Notes under the pieces: model-generated
What the model was told of the DNA's origin: nothing
Seen by the model: only the letters and a program-made list of their open reading frames with translations
Database searches by the model: none
Shown here: positions 24,998 to 38,098 of the stretch, piece after piece
Position numbering within the stretch: the first letter of the stretch is position 1
Layout: each line of letters begins with the position of its first letter
Origin: Enterococcus_K sp051713825
GTDB taxonomy: Bacteria; Bacillota; Bacilli; Lactobacillales; Enterococcaceae
Assembly: GCF_051713825.1 (NCBI RefSeq)
Contig: NZ_JBIOQR010000001.1
Coordinates: 3,844,001 to 3,908,000 of the forward strand
Direction of reading: 5' to 3'
DNA length: 64,000 bases
Made by a program: the position numbers and the translations under genes

Positions 24998-26476
24998 TCA
25001 CCTTACCTTTTCATCTATTCTCTTTGATCCGCTCATAAAAAATGTTAATACTAACGGAATGATTATCAATAAAATACCAACAAAATAGACCATATGCAAG
25101 CCATCATACAAAATTTCTCTCAATGGTTTTAATAAATCAAGCGGTAACTGTTTAGCCGTTTGAGGATTGACTAGTCTATTCATAATGTCTGGATCATCAG
25201 TCAAATTTTTCTCAAGTAGTTTTTGCTTATTGACACTATTCATCAAAATACCAAATACTGAGACCATTACTGTTTGACCTAGTGTTCGCGCTAACGTATT
25301 AAAGGAAGTCGCGACACCTAGCTGTTCTGCAGGAACACTACTTTGTGCCCCAACAGTGGTTGTTGTAAATATGACTCCTAACCCAACGCCTGTAACAGAC
25401 GAAATCACAACAAACCATGAAAAATGCGCATGAATAGGCATGAAAACCAGGCCTAAACCGCCAATAAAAACAATGACTAAACCACTAAATAATACTCTAG
25501 GAATCGTCATTTTTGCCATCCAACGTCCTGCAAGAAAAGAACCAAGCATCCATAAAATAGACAGAGGCGCCAAGACTAATCCACCAATTGCAGCACTCAT
25601 TCCTAAAACACCTTGCATCCACATTGGGATATAAACATCAATCCCCATTAAAAAGCCACCAATTAACGCCGCCACCACATTTACAACAACGAATGTCCGA
25701 TTCTTAAACAAGTCCAATGTAATAACAGGATCCTCAGCTCGTTTTTCTGCCCAAACAAACAGACAAAAACTAAAAATTGTACCCATAAATAAGCCAATTG
25801 TCCCACCACTAATTCCTTGATCGCCTAGAAATTGGAAGGCCAGTAATAACGTCAATAGAACAAGCATTAAACTAACGGAGCCTAAAACATCCAGTTTTTT
25901 TGTTTCTCTCTCTTGTTTAGGTTCTACTAAGAAATACCAGATTAACCCCATCAAGGCAATCCCAATTGGAATATTAATAAAGAAAATCCAATTCCAACCA
26001 ACCGTATCCACAATAAATCCTCCCGCTAGAGGACCAAACACACTGGCAATCCCCCAAGCGGCATTATTAAAGCCAATAAATTTCGCCCGTTTTTCAACAC
26101 TATATAGATCCCCGATAATAGTTAATGCAACCGGCATAATAGCTCCTGCCCCGATACCTTGAATCCCTCTAGCAATAATCAAGGTCATCATATTCTGTGA
26201 AAAACCACAAAGAGAAGAGCCTATCATAAAGATTAGTACGCCAAATAAAAAGACCGGTTTTCTACCGATTTTATCAGCAAGTTTTCCATAGATAGGGGTT
26301 AACATGGCATTTGTTAATAAATAAATGGAGAATACCCAGTTCATAATTTCAATACCATGTAATGAACCAACAATGGTCGGCATAGCAGTCGTGACGATGG
26401 TTCCCTCAATTGCTGTCATAAATGTTGCTACAAAAATGCTAATCGTCACCAGTGTGACATTCGTTTTTCTCTTCAA
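24998..26476 (-). CDS. MFS multidrug exporter, DHA2 family (14 TM)
   Basis: 492-residue proton-driven drug exporter. Motif A is seen as GKLADKIGRKPVF, motif B-like RGIQGIGAGAIMP and motif C GPLAGGFIVDTVGWNWIFFINIPIG. About 14 helices place it in the DHA2 (EmrB/QacA/LmrB) group. The first codon is TTG, preceded by GGGAG. It is first in an operon with the esterase. The neighbouring TetR gene is over 900 bp away past a terminator and faces the ABC operon, so control of this gene is unknown. Confidence 0.9.
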   Translation of the reverse strand: MKRKTNVTLVTISIFVATFMTAIEGTIVTTAMPTIVGSLHGIEIMNWVFSIYLLTNAMLTPIYGKLADKIGRKPVFLFGVLIFMIGSSLCGFSQNMMTLIIARGIQGIGAGAIMPVALTIIGDLYSVEKRAKFIGFNNAAWGIASVFGPLAGGFIVDTVGWNWIFFINIPIGIALMGLIWYFLVEPKQERETKKLDVLGSVSLMLVLLTLLLAFQFLGDQGISGGTIGLFMGTIFSFCLFVWAEKRAEDPVITLDLFKNRTFVVVNVVAALIGGFLMGIDVYIPMWMQGVLGMSAAIGGLVLAPLSILWMLGSFLAGRWMAKMTIPRVLFSGLVIVFIGGLGLVFMPIHAHFSWFVVISSVTGVGLGVIFTTTTVGAQSSVPAEQLGVATSFNTLARTLGQTVMVSVFGILMNSVNKQKLLEKNLTDDPDIMNRLVNPQTAKQLPLDLLKPLREILYDGLHMVYFVGILLIIIPLVLTFFMSGSKRIDEKVR

Positions 26477-26549
26477 ACTATTAACTCCCTTACCCTATGT
26501 ATTTATTTTTATCCGATCCTTATAAGAATCGAATACTTTTCAAACAAAA

Positions 26550-26588
26550 AAAGGGACTTCTATTAACGAAATTGTTAATAGAAGTCGC
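26550..26588 (-). terminator. metK terminator
   Basis: Stem GACTTCTATTAAC/GTTAATAGAAGTC (13 bp) then seven T on the minus strand. Confidence 0.92.
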
Positions 26589-26592
26589 CTCT

Positions 26593-27783
26593 CTACTCTC
26601 TCAAACTCGCCTTCAACGCATCTATTTTATCCGTTTTTTCCCAAGGCAAGTCGATATCTGTACGACCAAAGTGACCATACGCTGCTGTCTGTTTGTAAAT
26701 TGGACGACGCAGGTCAAGCATTTCAATAATTCCAGCTGGGCGCAAGTCAAAATTCTCACGCACGGCTTCGATTAATCTAGATTCTGGTACACTTGCTGTA
26801 CCAAAAGTATTAATAGAAATAGAAACCGGCTGAGCTACACCAATCGCATAGGCAAGCTGAACTTCAGCCTTCTTAGCAAATCCGGCAGCTACGATATTTT
26901 TAGCAATATATCTTGCAGCATAACTTGCAGAACGATCAACCTTAGTTGCATCTTTCCCAGAAAAGGCCCCTCCACCATGACGAGCATATCCGCCATAAGT
27001 ATCAACAATAATCTTCCGACCTGTTAATCCTGCATCCCCTTGAGGTCCGCCGATAACAAAACGGCCAGTTGGGTTAATATAATACTTCGTTTCTTCATCT
27101 AATAATTCAGTAGGAATAACTTCCTTAATTACTTTTTCAATAACATCACGGCGAATTGTTTCATTGTCAATCGCATCATCGTGCTGTGTACTAATAACGA
27201 CTGTATCCACACGTTGTGGTAAGCCAGCCTCATCATATTCCACGGTAACCTGTGACTTCGCATCAGGACGTAAATAAGCGAGTTCTTCACTCTTACGTAG
27301 TTCAGCTAAACGTCTCACCAAACGATGACTTAACGCAATTGGTAAAGGCATTAACTCAGGCGTCTCATCAACAGCAAAACCAAACATCAATCCTTGATCT
27401 CCTGCCCCAATCTCATCCAGCGACTCTTTCTTCTCCGCACGAATCTCTAACGCTTCATCGACTCCTTGGGCAATATCTGGTGATTGTTCATCAATGGCAA
27501 CTAAAACTGCCGCTGTATCCCCATCAAAGCCAAATTTAGCACGCGTATATCCAATCTCTTTAATCGTCTTTCTGACAATCTTTTGGATATCCACATAAGC
27601 CGTCGTAGAAATTTCGCCAAAAACTAAAACTAAACCTGTTGTTACAGATGTTTCGCACGCTACCCGTGCCATCGGATCTTTCTCCAAAATCGCATCTAGA
27701 ATGGCGTCGCTAATTTGGTCAGCAACTTTATCTGGATGTCCCTCAGAAACAGATTCTGATGTAAATAAATGTCTTTCTGTCAT
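26593..27783 (-). CDS. metK: S-adenosylmethionine synthetase
   Basis: Makes SAM from methionine and ATP. The 396-residue protein has the family motifs: SVSEGHPDKVADQISDA near the N-terminus (His and Asp ligands), GAGDQGLMFGFA in the middle and GGGAFSGKDATKVDRSAAY-like sequence in the C-terminal domain. Length is standard. Translation is controlled by an SMK-box riboswitch overlapping its Shine-Dalgarno sequence GGGGGA. SAM from this enzyme feeds MnmL/MnmM and other methyltransferases. Confidence 0.97.
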   Translation of the reverse strand: MTERHLFTSESVSEGHPDKVADQISDAILDAILEKDPMARVACETSVTTGLVLVFGEISTTAYVDIQKIVRKTIKEIGYTRAKFGFDGDTAAVLVAIDEQSPDIAQGVDEALEIRAEKKESLDEIGAGDQGLMFGFAVDETPELMPLPIALSHRLVRRLAELRKSEELAYLRPDAKSQVTVEYDEAGLPQRVDTVVISTQHDDAIDNETIRRDVIEKVIKEVIPTELLDEETKYYINPTGRFVIGGPQGDAGLTGRKIIVDTYGGYARHGGGAFSGKDATKVDRSASYAARYIAKNIVAAGFAKKAEVQLAYAIGVAQPVSISINTFGTASVPESRLIEAVRENFDLRPAGIIEMLDLRRPIYKQTAAYGHFGRTDIDLPWEKTDKIDALKASLRE

Positions 27784-27787
27784 TTTG

Positions 27788-27852
27788 ATTCCCCCTTAAT
27801 AATTTCGGTTACAAGGCATCTTCGTATAATCGACGAATCCTCTCGGGAACTT
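27788..27852 (-). promoter_or_regulatory. SMK-box (SAM-III) riboswitch of metK
   Basis: The minus strand carries GTTCCCGAGAGGATTC, a short variable hairpin, GAAGATGCCTTGTAACCGAAA and then AAGGGGGAATC just before the metK ATG. These are the conserved SMK-box elements, in which SAM binding pairs the Shine-Dalgarno sequence with the upstream anti-SD and blocks translation. The class is known before metK in Lactobacillales including Enterococcus. Confidence 0.93.
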
Positions 27853-27863
27853 GCAACATTCCT

Positions 27864-27872
27864 AGTATAGCA
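27864..27872 (-). promoter_or_regulatory. metK extended -10 promoter
   Basis: TGCTATACT on the minus strand (TGn plus TATACT), a few bases upstream of the riboswitch. No strong -35. Confidence 0.5.
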
Positions 27873-27910
27873 GAAAACAAACAGATTTACTCACTTTTAG
27901 ATCAAATAAA

Positions 27911-27941
27911 CAAAAAAAAATACTCTACAAGAGAGTATTGG
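27911..27941 (-). terminator. Terminator of the rRNA-tRNA operon
   Basis: Minus-strand stem AATACTCT/AGAGTATT followed by a run of nine T, directly after the last tRNA. Confidence 0.9.
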
Positions 27942-27942
27942 A

Positions 27943-28014
27943 TGACCCGTACGGGATTCGAACCCGTGTTACCGCCGTGAAAGGGCGGTGTCTTAACCGC
28001 TTGACCAACGGGCC
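27943..28014 (-). tRNA. tRNA-Glu (UUC), copy 2
   Basis: 72-nt cloverleaf, anticodon loop CTTTCAC. No CCA encoded. Last gene of the array, in the second duplicated block; sequence identical to the copy at 28598-28669. Confidence 0.96.
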
Positions 28015-28033
28015 TTGGATAAATTATTAATAA

Positions 28034-28107
<74 letters not shown>

Positions 28108-28118
28108 AAAAAAAATAA

Positions 28119-28189
28119 AGCGGGTGACGAGAATCGAACTCGCGACAACAGCTTGGAAGGCTGTGGTTTTACCACTAAACTACACCCGC
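28119..28189 (-). tRNA. tRNA-Gly (UCC), copy 2
   Basis: 71-nt cloverleaf, anticodon loop CTTCCAA, discriminator U. Identical to the copy at 28874-28944. Confidence 0.96.
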
Positions 28190-28202
28190 AGTAAACTATA
28201 AA

Positions 28203-28275
28203 TGGCGCGAGACAGAATCGAACTGCCGACACATGGAGCTTCAATCCATTGCTCTACCAACTGAGCTACCGAGCC
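28203..28275 (-). tRNA. tRNA-Phe (GAA)
   Basis: 73-nt cloverleaf, anticodon loop TTGAAGC. Present only in the second block of the duplicated tail of the array. Confidence 0.96.
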
Positions 28276-28294
28276 AAAAAACATAAATGTAAAA

Positions 28295-28368
28295 CGGTCT
28301 GGACGGGACTCGAACCCGCGACCTCCTGCGTGACAGGCAGGCATTCTAACCAACTGAACTACCAAACC
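28295..28368 (-). tRNA. tRNA-Asp (GUC), copy 2
   Basis: 74-nt cloverleaf, anticodon loop CTGTCAC, discriminator G. Same as 28949-29022. Confidence 0.96.
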
Positions 28369-28409
28369 AATAAAAATTTTGTTACATAAGCTTAGAAATT
28401 CTAAGCAAT

Positions 28410-28482
<73 letters not shown>

Positions 28483-28492
28483 ATAATATAAA

Positions 28493-28582
28493 AGGAGGAT
28501 AAGGGATTCGAACCCTTGCACGGTTTTACCCGCCTGACGGTTTTCAAGACCGTTCCCTTCAGCCGGACTTGGGTAATCCTCC
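28493..28582 (-). tRNA. tRNA-Ser (UGA), copy 2
   Basis: 90-nt class II tRNA with long variable arm, anticodon loop CTTGAAA. Same as 29147-29236. Confidence 0.95.
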
Positions 28583-28597
28583 ATATAATGAACCCAA

Positions 28598-28669
28598 TGA
28601 CCCGTACGGGATTCGAACCCGTGTTACCGCCGTGAAAGGGCGGTGTCTTAACCGCTTGACCAACGGGCC
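28598..28669 (-). tRNA. tRNA-Glu (UUC), copy 1
   Basis: 72-nt cloverleaf, anticodon TTC. End of the first duplicated block. Confidence 0.96.
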
Positions 28670-28684
28670 TTATTTAAAAACTTA

Positions 28685-28772
28685 CGGAGAAGGAGGGATT
28701 TGAACCCTCGCGCCAGTTTCCCGACCTACACCCTTAGCAGGGGCGCCTCTTCAGCCACTTGAGTACTTCCCC
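28685..28772 (-). tRNA. tRNA-Ser (GCU)
   Basis: 88-nt class II tRNA, anticodon GCT, discriminator G. Present only in the first block. Confidence 0.94.
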
Positions 28773-28785
28773 AAGAAATATATAA

Positions 28786-28859
<74 letters not shown>

Positions 28860-28873
28860 ATAATAAAATCTAA

Positions 28874-28944
28874 AGCGGGTGACGAGAATCGAACTCGCGA
28901 CAACAGCTTGGAAGGCTGTGGTTTTACCACTAAACTACACCCGC
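28874..28944 (-). tRNA. tRNA-Gly (UCC), copy 1
   Basis: 71-nt cloverleaf, anticodon TCC. Confidence 0.96.
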
Positions 28945-28948
28945 AAAA

Positions 28949-29022
28949 CGGTCTGGACGGGACTCGAACCCGCGACCTCCTGCGTGACAGGCAGGCATTC
29001 TAACCAACTGAACTACCAAACC
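28949..29022 (-). tRNA. tRNA-Asp (GUC), copy 1
   Basis: 74-nt cloverleaf, anticodon GTC, only 4 nt from the Gly gene. In the second block Phe lies between these two. Confidence 0.96.
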
Positions 29023-29063
29023 AAATTAAATTTTATTACGTGTGCTTAGAAACTCTAAGCAAT

Positions 29064-29136
<73 letters not shown>

Positions 29137-29146
29137 ATAATATAAA

Positions 29147-29236
29147 AGGAGGATAAGGGATTCGAACCCTTGCACGGTTTTACCCGCCTGACGGTTTTCA
29201 AGACCGTTCCCTTCAGCCGGACTTGGGTAATCCTCC
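29147..29236 (-). tRNA. tRNA-Ser (UGA), copy 1
   Basis: Class II tRNA, anticodon TGA. First gene of the duplicated block. Confidence 0.95.
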
Positions 29237-29265
29237 ATATTAATAAGTGTGATACAACGCCACAA

Positions 29266-29339
29266 TGGACCTTGTAGGACTCGAACCTACGACCGGACGG
29301 TTATGAGCCGTCTGCTCTAACCAACTGAGCTAAAGGTCC
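29266..29339 (-). tRNA. tRNA-Ile (CAU, lysidine type)
   Basis: Acceptor GGACCTT/AAGGTCC and anticodon loop CTCATAA match the minor tRNA-Ile whose C34 is converted to lysidine by TilS so that it reads AUA. tilS itself lies at 42985-44367. Confidence 0.88.
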
Positions 29340-29351
29340 AGGCTCTAATTA

Positions 29352-29425
29352 TCGCGGCGAAGGGGATCGAACCCCCGACCTCCCGGGTATGAACCGGACG
29401 CTCTAGCCAGCTGAGCTACACCGCG
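29352..29425 (-). tRNA. tRNA-Met (CAU), elongator
   Basis: 74-nt cloverleaf, acceptor CGCGGTG/CGCCGCG fully paired, anticodon loop TTCATAC. This matches the elongator Met preceding Ile(CAU) in Firmicutes arrays. Confidence 0.9.
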
Positions 29426-29450
29426 AAAAAGAATCATTATTAAAATGATA

Positions 29451-29523
29451 TGGAGCCTAGCGGGATCGAACCGCTGACCTCCTGCGTGCAAAGCAGGCGC
29501 TCTCCCAGCTGAGCTAAGGCCCC
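29451..29523 (-). tRNA. tRNA-Ala (UGC)
   Basis: 73-nt cloverleaf, anticodon loop TTTGCAC. It lies in this array rather than in the 16S-23S spacer. Confidence 0.96.
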
Positions 29524-29539
29524 GTGTTTCTTTAAATTA

Positions 29540-29613
29540 TCGGGAAGACAGGATTCGAACCTGCGACCCCTTGGTCCCAAACCAAGTGCTCTACCAAGCT
29601 GAGCTACTTCCCG
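29540..29613 (-). tRNA. tRNA-Pro (UGG)
   Basis: 74-nt cloverleaf, anticodon loop TTTGGGA. Confidence 0.96.
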
Positions 29614-29619
29614 AAATAA

Positions 29620-29693
29620 TGCACCCAAAGGGAGTCGAACCCCTAACCTTTTGATTCGTAGTCAAACACTCTATCCAGTTGAGCTATGGGTGC
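29620..29693 (-). tRNA. tRNA-Arg (ACG)
   Basis: 74-nt cloverleaf, anticodon loop CTACGAA; A34 is expected to become inosine. Confidence 0.96.
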
Positions 29694-29709
29694 TTCATAT
29701 TAGTGCTAA

Positions 29710-29795
29710 TGCCGAGGACCGGAATCGAACCGGTACGGTGATCACTCACCGCAGGATTTTAAGTCCTGTGCGTCTGCCAGTTCCGCCACCCCGGC
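29710..29795 (-). tRNA. tRNA-Leu (UAA)
   Basis: 86-nt class II tRNA with long variable arm, anticodon TAA. Confidence 0.96.
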
Positions 29796-29812
29796 GACAT
29801 TGCTTTTGGCAA

Positions 29813-29884
29813 AGCGGAAAACGGGGTTCGAACCCGCGACCCCCACCTTGGCAAGGTGGTGCTCTACCACTGAGCTATTTCCGC
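29813..29884 (-). tRNA. tRNA-Gly (GCC)
   Basis: 72-nt cloverleaf, anticodon loop TTGCCAA. Confidence 0.96.
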
Positions 29885-29894
29885 AGTTTTCTGA

Positions 29895-29967
29895 TGCCGG
29901 CTAAAGGACTTGAACCCTCGACCCTCTGATTACAAATCAGATGCTCTACCAACTGAGCTAAGCCGGC
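29895..29967 (-). tRNA. tRNA-Thr (UGU)
   Basis: 73-nt cloverleaf, anticodon loop TTTGTAA. Confidence 0.96.
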
Positions 29968-29980
29968 GTATGTAACTTTA

Positions 29981-30062
29981 TGCGGGTGAAGGGACTTGAA
30001 CCCCCACGCCGTAAGGCGCTAGATCCTAAATCTAGTGCGTCTGCCAATTCCGCCACACCCGC
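29981..30062 (-). tRNA. tRNA-Leu (UAG)
   Basis: 82-nt class II tRNA, anticodon loop TTTAGGA. Confidence 0.96.
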
Positions 30063-30069
30063 AAAAATA

Positions 30070-30142
30070 TGAGCCGTACAGGGCTCGAACCTGTGACCCT
30101 CTGATTAAAAGTCAGATGCTCTACCAACTGAGCTAACGGCTC
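30070..30142 (-). tRNA. tRNA-Lys (UUU)
   Basis: 73-nt cloverleaf, anticodon loop CTTTTAA. An expected mnm5s2U34 substrate for MnmL/MnmM. Confidence 0.96.
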
Positions 30143-30145
30143 ATA

Positions 30146-30218
30146 TGGAGGTTAACGGGTTCGAACCGCTGACCCTCTGCTTGTAAGGCAGATGCTCTCC
30201 CAGCTGAGCTAAACCTCC
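30146..30218 (-). tRNA. tRNA-Val (UAC)
   Basis: 73-nt cloverleaf, anticodon loop CTTACAA. First tRNA after 5S rRNA, as in many Firmicutes. Confidence 0.96.
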
Positions 30219-30231
30219 ATGACAACTTTAA

Positions 30232-30347
30232 GCGTGGCGACGTCCTACTCTCACAAGGGGAAACCCCTCACTACAATCGGCGCTAAGAAGCTTAACTTCT
30301 GTGTTCGGCATGGGAACAGGTGTATCCTTCTCGCTATCGCCACCACA
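30232..30347 (-). rRNA. rrf: 5S rRNA
   Basis: About 116 nt. The minus strand reads TGTGGTGGCGATAGCGAGAA at the 5' end and contains the conserved CCCATGCCGAACACAGAAG. It lies between 23S and tRNA-Val. Ends are approximate. Confidence 0.96.
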
Positions 30348-30449
30348 CTTAGTGATGTTGTCTTATTGAGTTATGCTTTCGCTCACTCAAAACTGGATTT
30401 GAAGTATTTTTAATTGAAACGCTTCGAGTTCATTCTTTTCTTTTTCTTT

Positions 30450-35150
<4,701 letters not shown>

Positions 35151-35316
35151 AAAGTTAGAACAATCATAAGATTGTTAAGCTCAATTTGTTTGCTAGCATA
35201 TTGCTTGCTTGTTAAATGTTTGCGACTTGATTCAATCAAGTACACACTACACATTTGGTTTGTCTTACTTTGTTCAGTTTTCAAAGGTCTACAATTGCTG
35301 TTTCAGCAACTTTTAT

Positions 35317-35345
35317 ATCATATCAGTCGAGTAGTTAAATGTCAA
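35317..35345 (-). promoter_or_regulatory. rRNA operon promoter P2
   Basis: TTGACA, 17-bp spacer, TATGAT on the minus strand, about 165 bp before the 16S gene. Confidence 0.85.
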
Positions 35346-35414
35346 CCTCTTTTTTATAAAAGTTTTTAACTTCTTTTTTCAAATCAGTTAATCGCTTGTT
35401 TCAGCAACTTAATT

Positions 35415-35443
35415 AGAATACCAGTTCAGTTGTTATTTGTCAA
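35415..35443 (-). promoter_or_regulatory. rRNA operon promoter P1
   Basis: TTGACA, 17-bp spacer, TATTCT on the minus strand, about 100 bp upstream of P2, preceded by an AT-rich tract suited to an UP element. Between 35450 and 35800 I see only AT-rich sequence without a gene. Confidence 0.82.
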
Positions 35444-35805
35444 CAACTTTTTTCAATAAATTTTATTGATTTATCAACTGTTATTCTGCCATCTCTCTCG
35501 AGCGACTTTGTTATTCTATCATGTTGATTCCTCAACGTCAAGAATAATTTTGAAAAGTTTTCTGAAAAAACTTTTCTTGTTTTTTATGAATAAAAACATT
35601 CATGCGAACAAATAATAATATACCAACTAAATCCCTTGGGGTCAATGAATTTCTTGGTTTTTTTTCAGTTTTTTTCGTTCTCCGATTGATACTTAAAACC
35701 TAAGGCGGAATGTTCGCTTTTCACGCATAAATCATCCTGTTTACATAAAAACTAACCGTAAACAACCGTGTTTTCATTTGAACAAAAAACGGAAGCTTTA
35801 TTCTT

Positions 35806-36066
35806 TTAACGCTCCACAGATCTTTCGGCCCATTCTTCTCGTAATACACCATATTTCATCGAATCAAAATAGGCACCTTCCCAAAAACGAACTTGTCGAA
35901 TGCGCCCTTCCTCTTTCAAGCCAATCCGTTGGCCAAGCTTCATCATTCGTTCATTTCCAGACCATGTTGTAAACCCAATATGTAAAAGTTCCTTCTCTTG
36001 CTCAAAAAGAATATCTAACCACTGCTCAGCAGCCTTACGACCAATCCCCTTTTGCCATACGGAAAT
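35806..36066 (-). pseudogene. GNAT acetyltransferase, C-terminal half only
   Basis: About 83 codons remain: the acetyl-CoA-binding motif WQKGIGRKAAEQWLDI, then LHIGFTTWSGNERMMKLGQRIGLKEEGRIRQV, typical of the RimJ/RimL-like GNAT fold. The N-terminal half is absent. Directly upstream the frame runs into repeat element copy B, whose bases supply the first few codons (GTG TTT CTT GTC...). The element insertion or a linked deletion removed the gene front. Any product would lack half of the fold and is unlikely to be active. Confidence 0.85.
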
Positions 36067-36442
36067 GACAAGAAACACGAAAGACTTTCTTTCGATGTTG
36101 ATTGATTCCTACGTGGTGTTCTTCAAATTTTTGTGACCAGGTAGGTACTGTTCTACATCTATCTACTTTGTAAATAGTGTTTCACAGCACCGGGTAGGTA
36201 CTGTTCTACATCTATTTACTTTGTAAATAGTGTTTCACAGCACCGGGTAGGTACTGTTCTACATCTATTTACTTTGTAAATAGTGTTTCACAGCAATTTC
36301 AGCTTATTTTTCGAACCTTCAACTCTCGGCGTAGAAGTTGTTGAGAGCGGAACAACGTGCAGATGGAGTTGCTTCTGAACCCACCGTTTATTCGGATAAA
36401 GAGAGGCTTGGACATAACGTATGAAGTTATGTCCAAGCCTCT
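36066..36442 (-). repeat. Modular repeat element, copy B (three 53-bp modules)
   Basis: Inverted relative to copies A and C. The 53-bp module occurs three times in exact tandem (36137-36189, 36190-36242, 36243-36295). Each contains the dyad CTATTTAC-AAA-GTAAATAG and the conserved end CAGTACCTACCCGG. The head hairpin (36402-36442) is perfect: AGAGGCTTGGACATAAC/GTTATGTCCAAGCCTCT. The tail module seen in A and C is missing. The break falls at the junction with the acetyltransferase remnant. Confidence 0.85.
36402..36442. terminator. Hairpin that can terminate lysS
   Basis: Perfect 17-bp inverted repeat with a 7-nt loop. On the minus strand it is followed by TCTTTAT rather than a long T-run. It is the head of repeat copy B and lies 15 bp beyond the lysS stop, so the element probably supplies the lysS 3' end. 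Confidence 0.55.
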
Positions 36443-36457
36443 TCAAGTTACTCATTC

Positions 36458-37954
36458 TTATTTCATCGTTGGAAACAATAGAACATCTCTTAGTGATTGT
36501 GCATCCGTTAAAAGCATCGCCAAACGATCAATACCGATTCCTAATCCACCTGTTGGCGGCATCCCATATTCTAACGCTTCTAGGAAATCTTCATCCACAC
36601 CATGGGCTTCATCATTCCCTTGTTCACGTTCTTTTTCTTGTGATTCGAAACGTTCACGTTGATCAATTGGATCATTTAATTCTGTAAAGGCATTCCCAAA
36701 TTCACGACCCACGATAAATAACTCAAAACGATCAGTAAATCGACCATCTTCAGGATTTTTCTTAGCAAGAGGTGAAACTTCGACTGGATGACCATAAATA
36801 AAGGTTGGCTGTGTTAGCGTTTCTTCAACAAAGGTTTCAAAGAACTCATTAATAATGTGACCCACAGACATATTATCTGTAATTTCCACATTATGTTCTT
36901 TTGCATACGCACGAGCTTGCTCTACAGACATTTCAGGCCAGAAATCGACACCCGTTTCTTTTTTAATTGAATCAACCATGTGTACCCGACCAAATGGACT
37001 ACCTAAATCAATCTCTTGCTCATTATAAGTAATTGTCGTGTTCCCTAAAACTTTCTGCGCAACATGACGAATCAATCCTTCAGTTAAATCCATAACATCT
37101 TTATAATCTGTGTAGGCTGTATAAACTTCTAACATCGTAAATTCAGGGTTATGCGTCGTATCAATTCCTTCATTACGAAATACTCGGCCAATTTCATAGA
37201 CTTTTTCCATACCACCGACAATTAGACGTTTTAAATGTAACTCCAAGGCGATACGTAAATATAAATCCATATCTAACGCATTATGGTGCGTTGTAAATGG
37301 ACGTGCAGCCGCTCCCCCAGCTTCATTATGAAGAACAGGCGTTTCTACTTCAATATAACCATTTCCATCAAGATATCTTCTGATTTCGCTGATGATTTGG
37401 CTACGTTTCATAAAACGATCAAAGCTTTCGCGATTACTAATCAAATCTAAATAACGTTGACGATAGCGTTGTTCGATATTTGTTAAGCCGTGATATTTAT
37501 CTGGTAGAGGACGTAGCGCTTTTGAAAGCATTGTTAATTCTTTGGCTTTTACGCTGACTTCTCCCGTATTAGTTTTCATCACTTCACCGGTTACGCCAAA
37601 AAAATCACCTAAATCTGCATGAGTAAATAACTCATAGGCTTCTTCACCAACTTCATCTTTACGTACGTAAATTTGAATTTGACCTTCACGATCTTGCAAA
37701 TGAGCAAACCCGGCTTTTCCTTTTCCACGTTTGGTCATTATACGACCTGCTATACTTGCCGTCACGGCTTTTTCTGCTACTTCTTCTTTAGACATGGCGT
37801 CAAAGGCTTCATGTAATTCTACTGAATTATGGGTTCTATCAAAACGTTTTCCGAATGGATCGATTCCTTCTTCACGTAATTGTTCCATTTTTTGACGACG
37901 CACAAGCATCTGATCATTTAAATCTTCTACTTGGTTCTGTTGCTCTTCTGTCAT
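36458..37954 (-). CDS. lysS: Lysyl-tRNA synthetase, class II
   Basis: 498 residues. An N-terminal OB-fold anticodon-binding domain (about 60-170, AGRIMTKRGKGKAGFAHLQD) is followed by the class II catalytic core. Motif 2 is at about 250-280 (YEIGRVFRNEGIDTTHNPEFTMLE) and motif 3 near the C-terminus (GGLGIGIDRLAML). It charges tRNA-Lys(UUU) encoded at 30070-30142. It is the last gene of the pth-to-lysS housekeeping run, about 145 bp after dusB. Confidence 0.97.
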   Translation of the reverse strand: MTEEQQNQVEDLNDQMLVRRQKMEQLREEGIDPFGKRFDRTHNSVELHEAFDAMSKEEVAEKAVTASIAGRIMTKRGKGKAGFAHLQDREGQIQIYVRKDEVGEEAYELFTHADLGDFFGVTGEVMKTNTGEVSVKAKELTMLSKALRPLPDKYHGLTNIEQRYRQRYLDLISNRESFDRFMKRSQIISEIRRYLDGNGYIEVETPVLHNEAGGAAARPFTTHHNALDMDLYLRIALELHLKRLIVGGMEKVYEIGRVFRNEGIDTTHNPEFTMLEVYTAYTDYKDVMDLTEGLIRHVAQKVLGNTTITYNEQEIDLGSPFGRVHMVDSIKKETGVDFWPEMSVEQARAYAKEHNVEITDNMSVGHIINEFFETFVEETLTQPTFIYGHPVEVSPLAKKNPEDGRFTDRFELFIVGREFGNAFTELNDPIDQRERFESQEKEREQGNDEAHGVDEDFLEALEYGMPPTGGLGIGIDRLAMLLTDAQSLRDVLLFPTMK

Positions 37955-38098
37955 TAGAGTTCCTCCATTCTCGTGTTTCTTCTCTTACTTATAATGCCAA
38001 TGATAACAGAAAAAAGCAAGATGAACTTTGTGATTTTCTTCGTTTTTTCTTGCCTTTTGACCCTTTTTCACTGTTACTTTCATTGAATATTTTTCAAA

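Noticed and set aside
36137..36295. Possible CRISPR array (three 53-bp direct repeats)
   Set aside because: The units abut with no spacers between them, and single units occur in other element copies; no cas genes are nearby.
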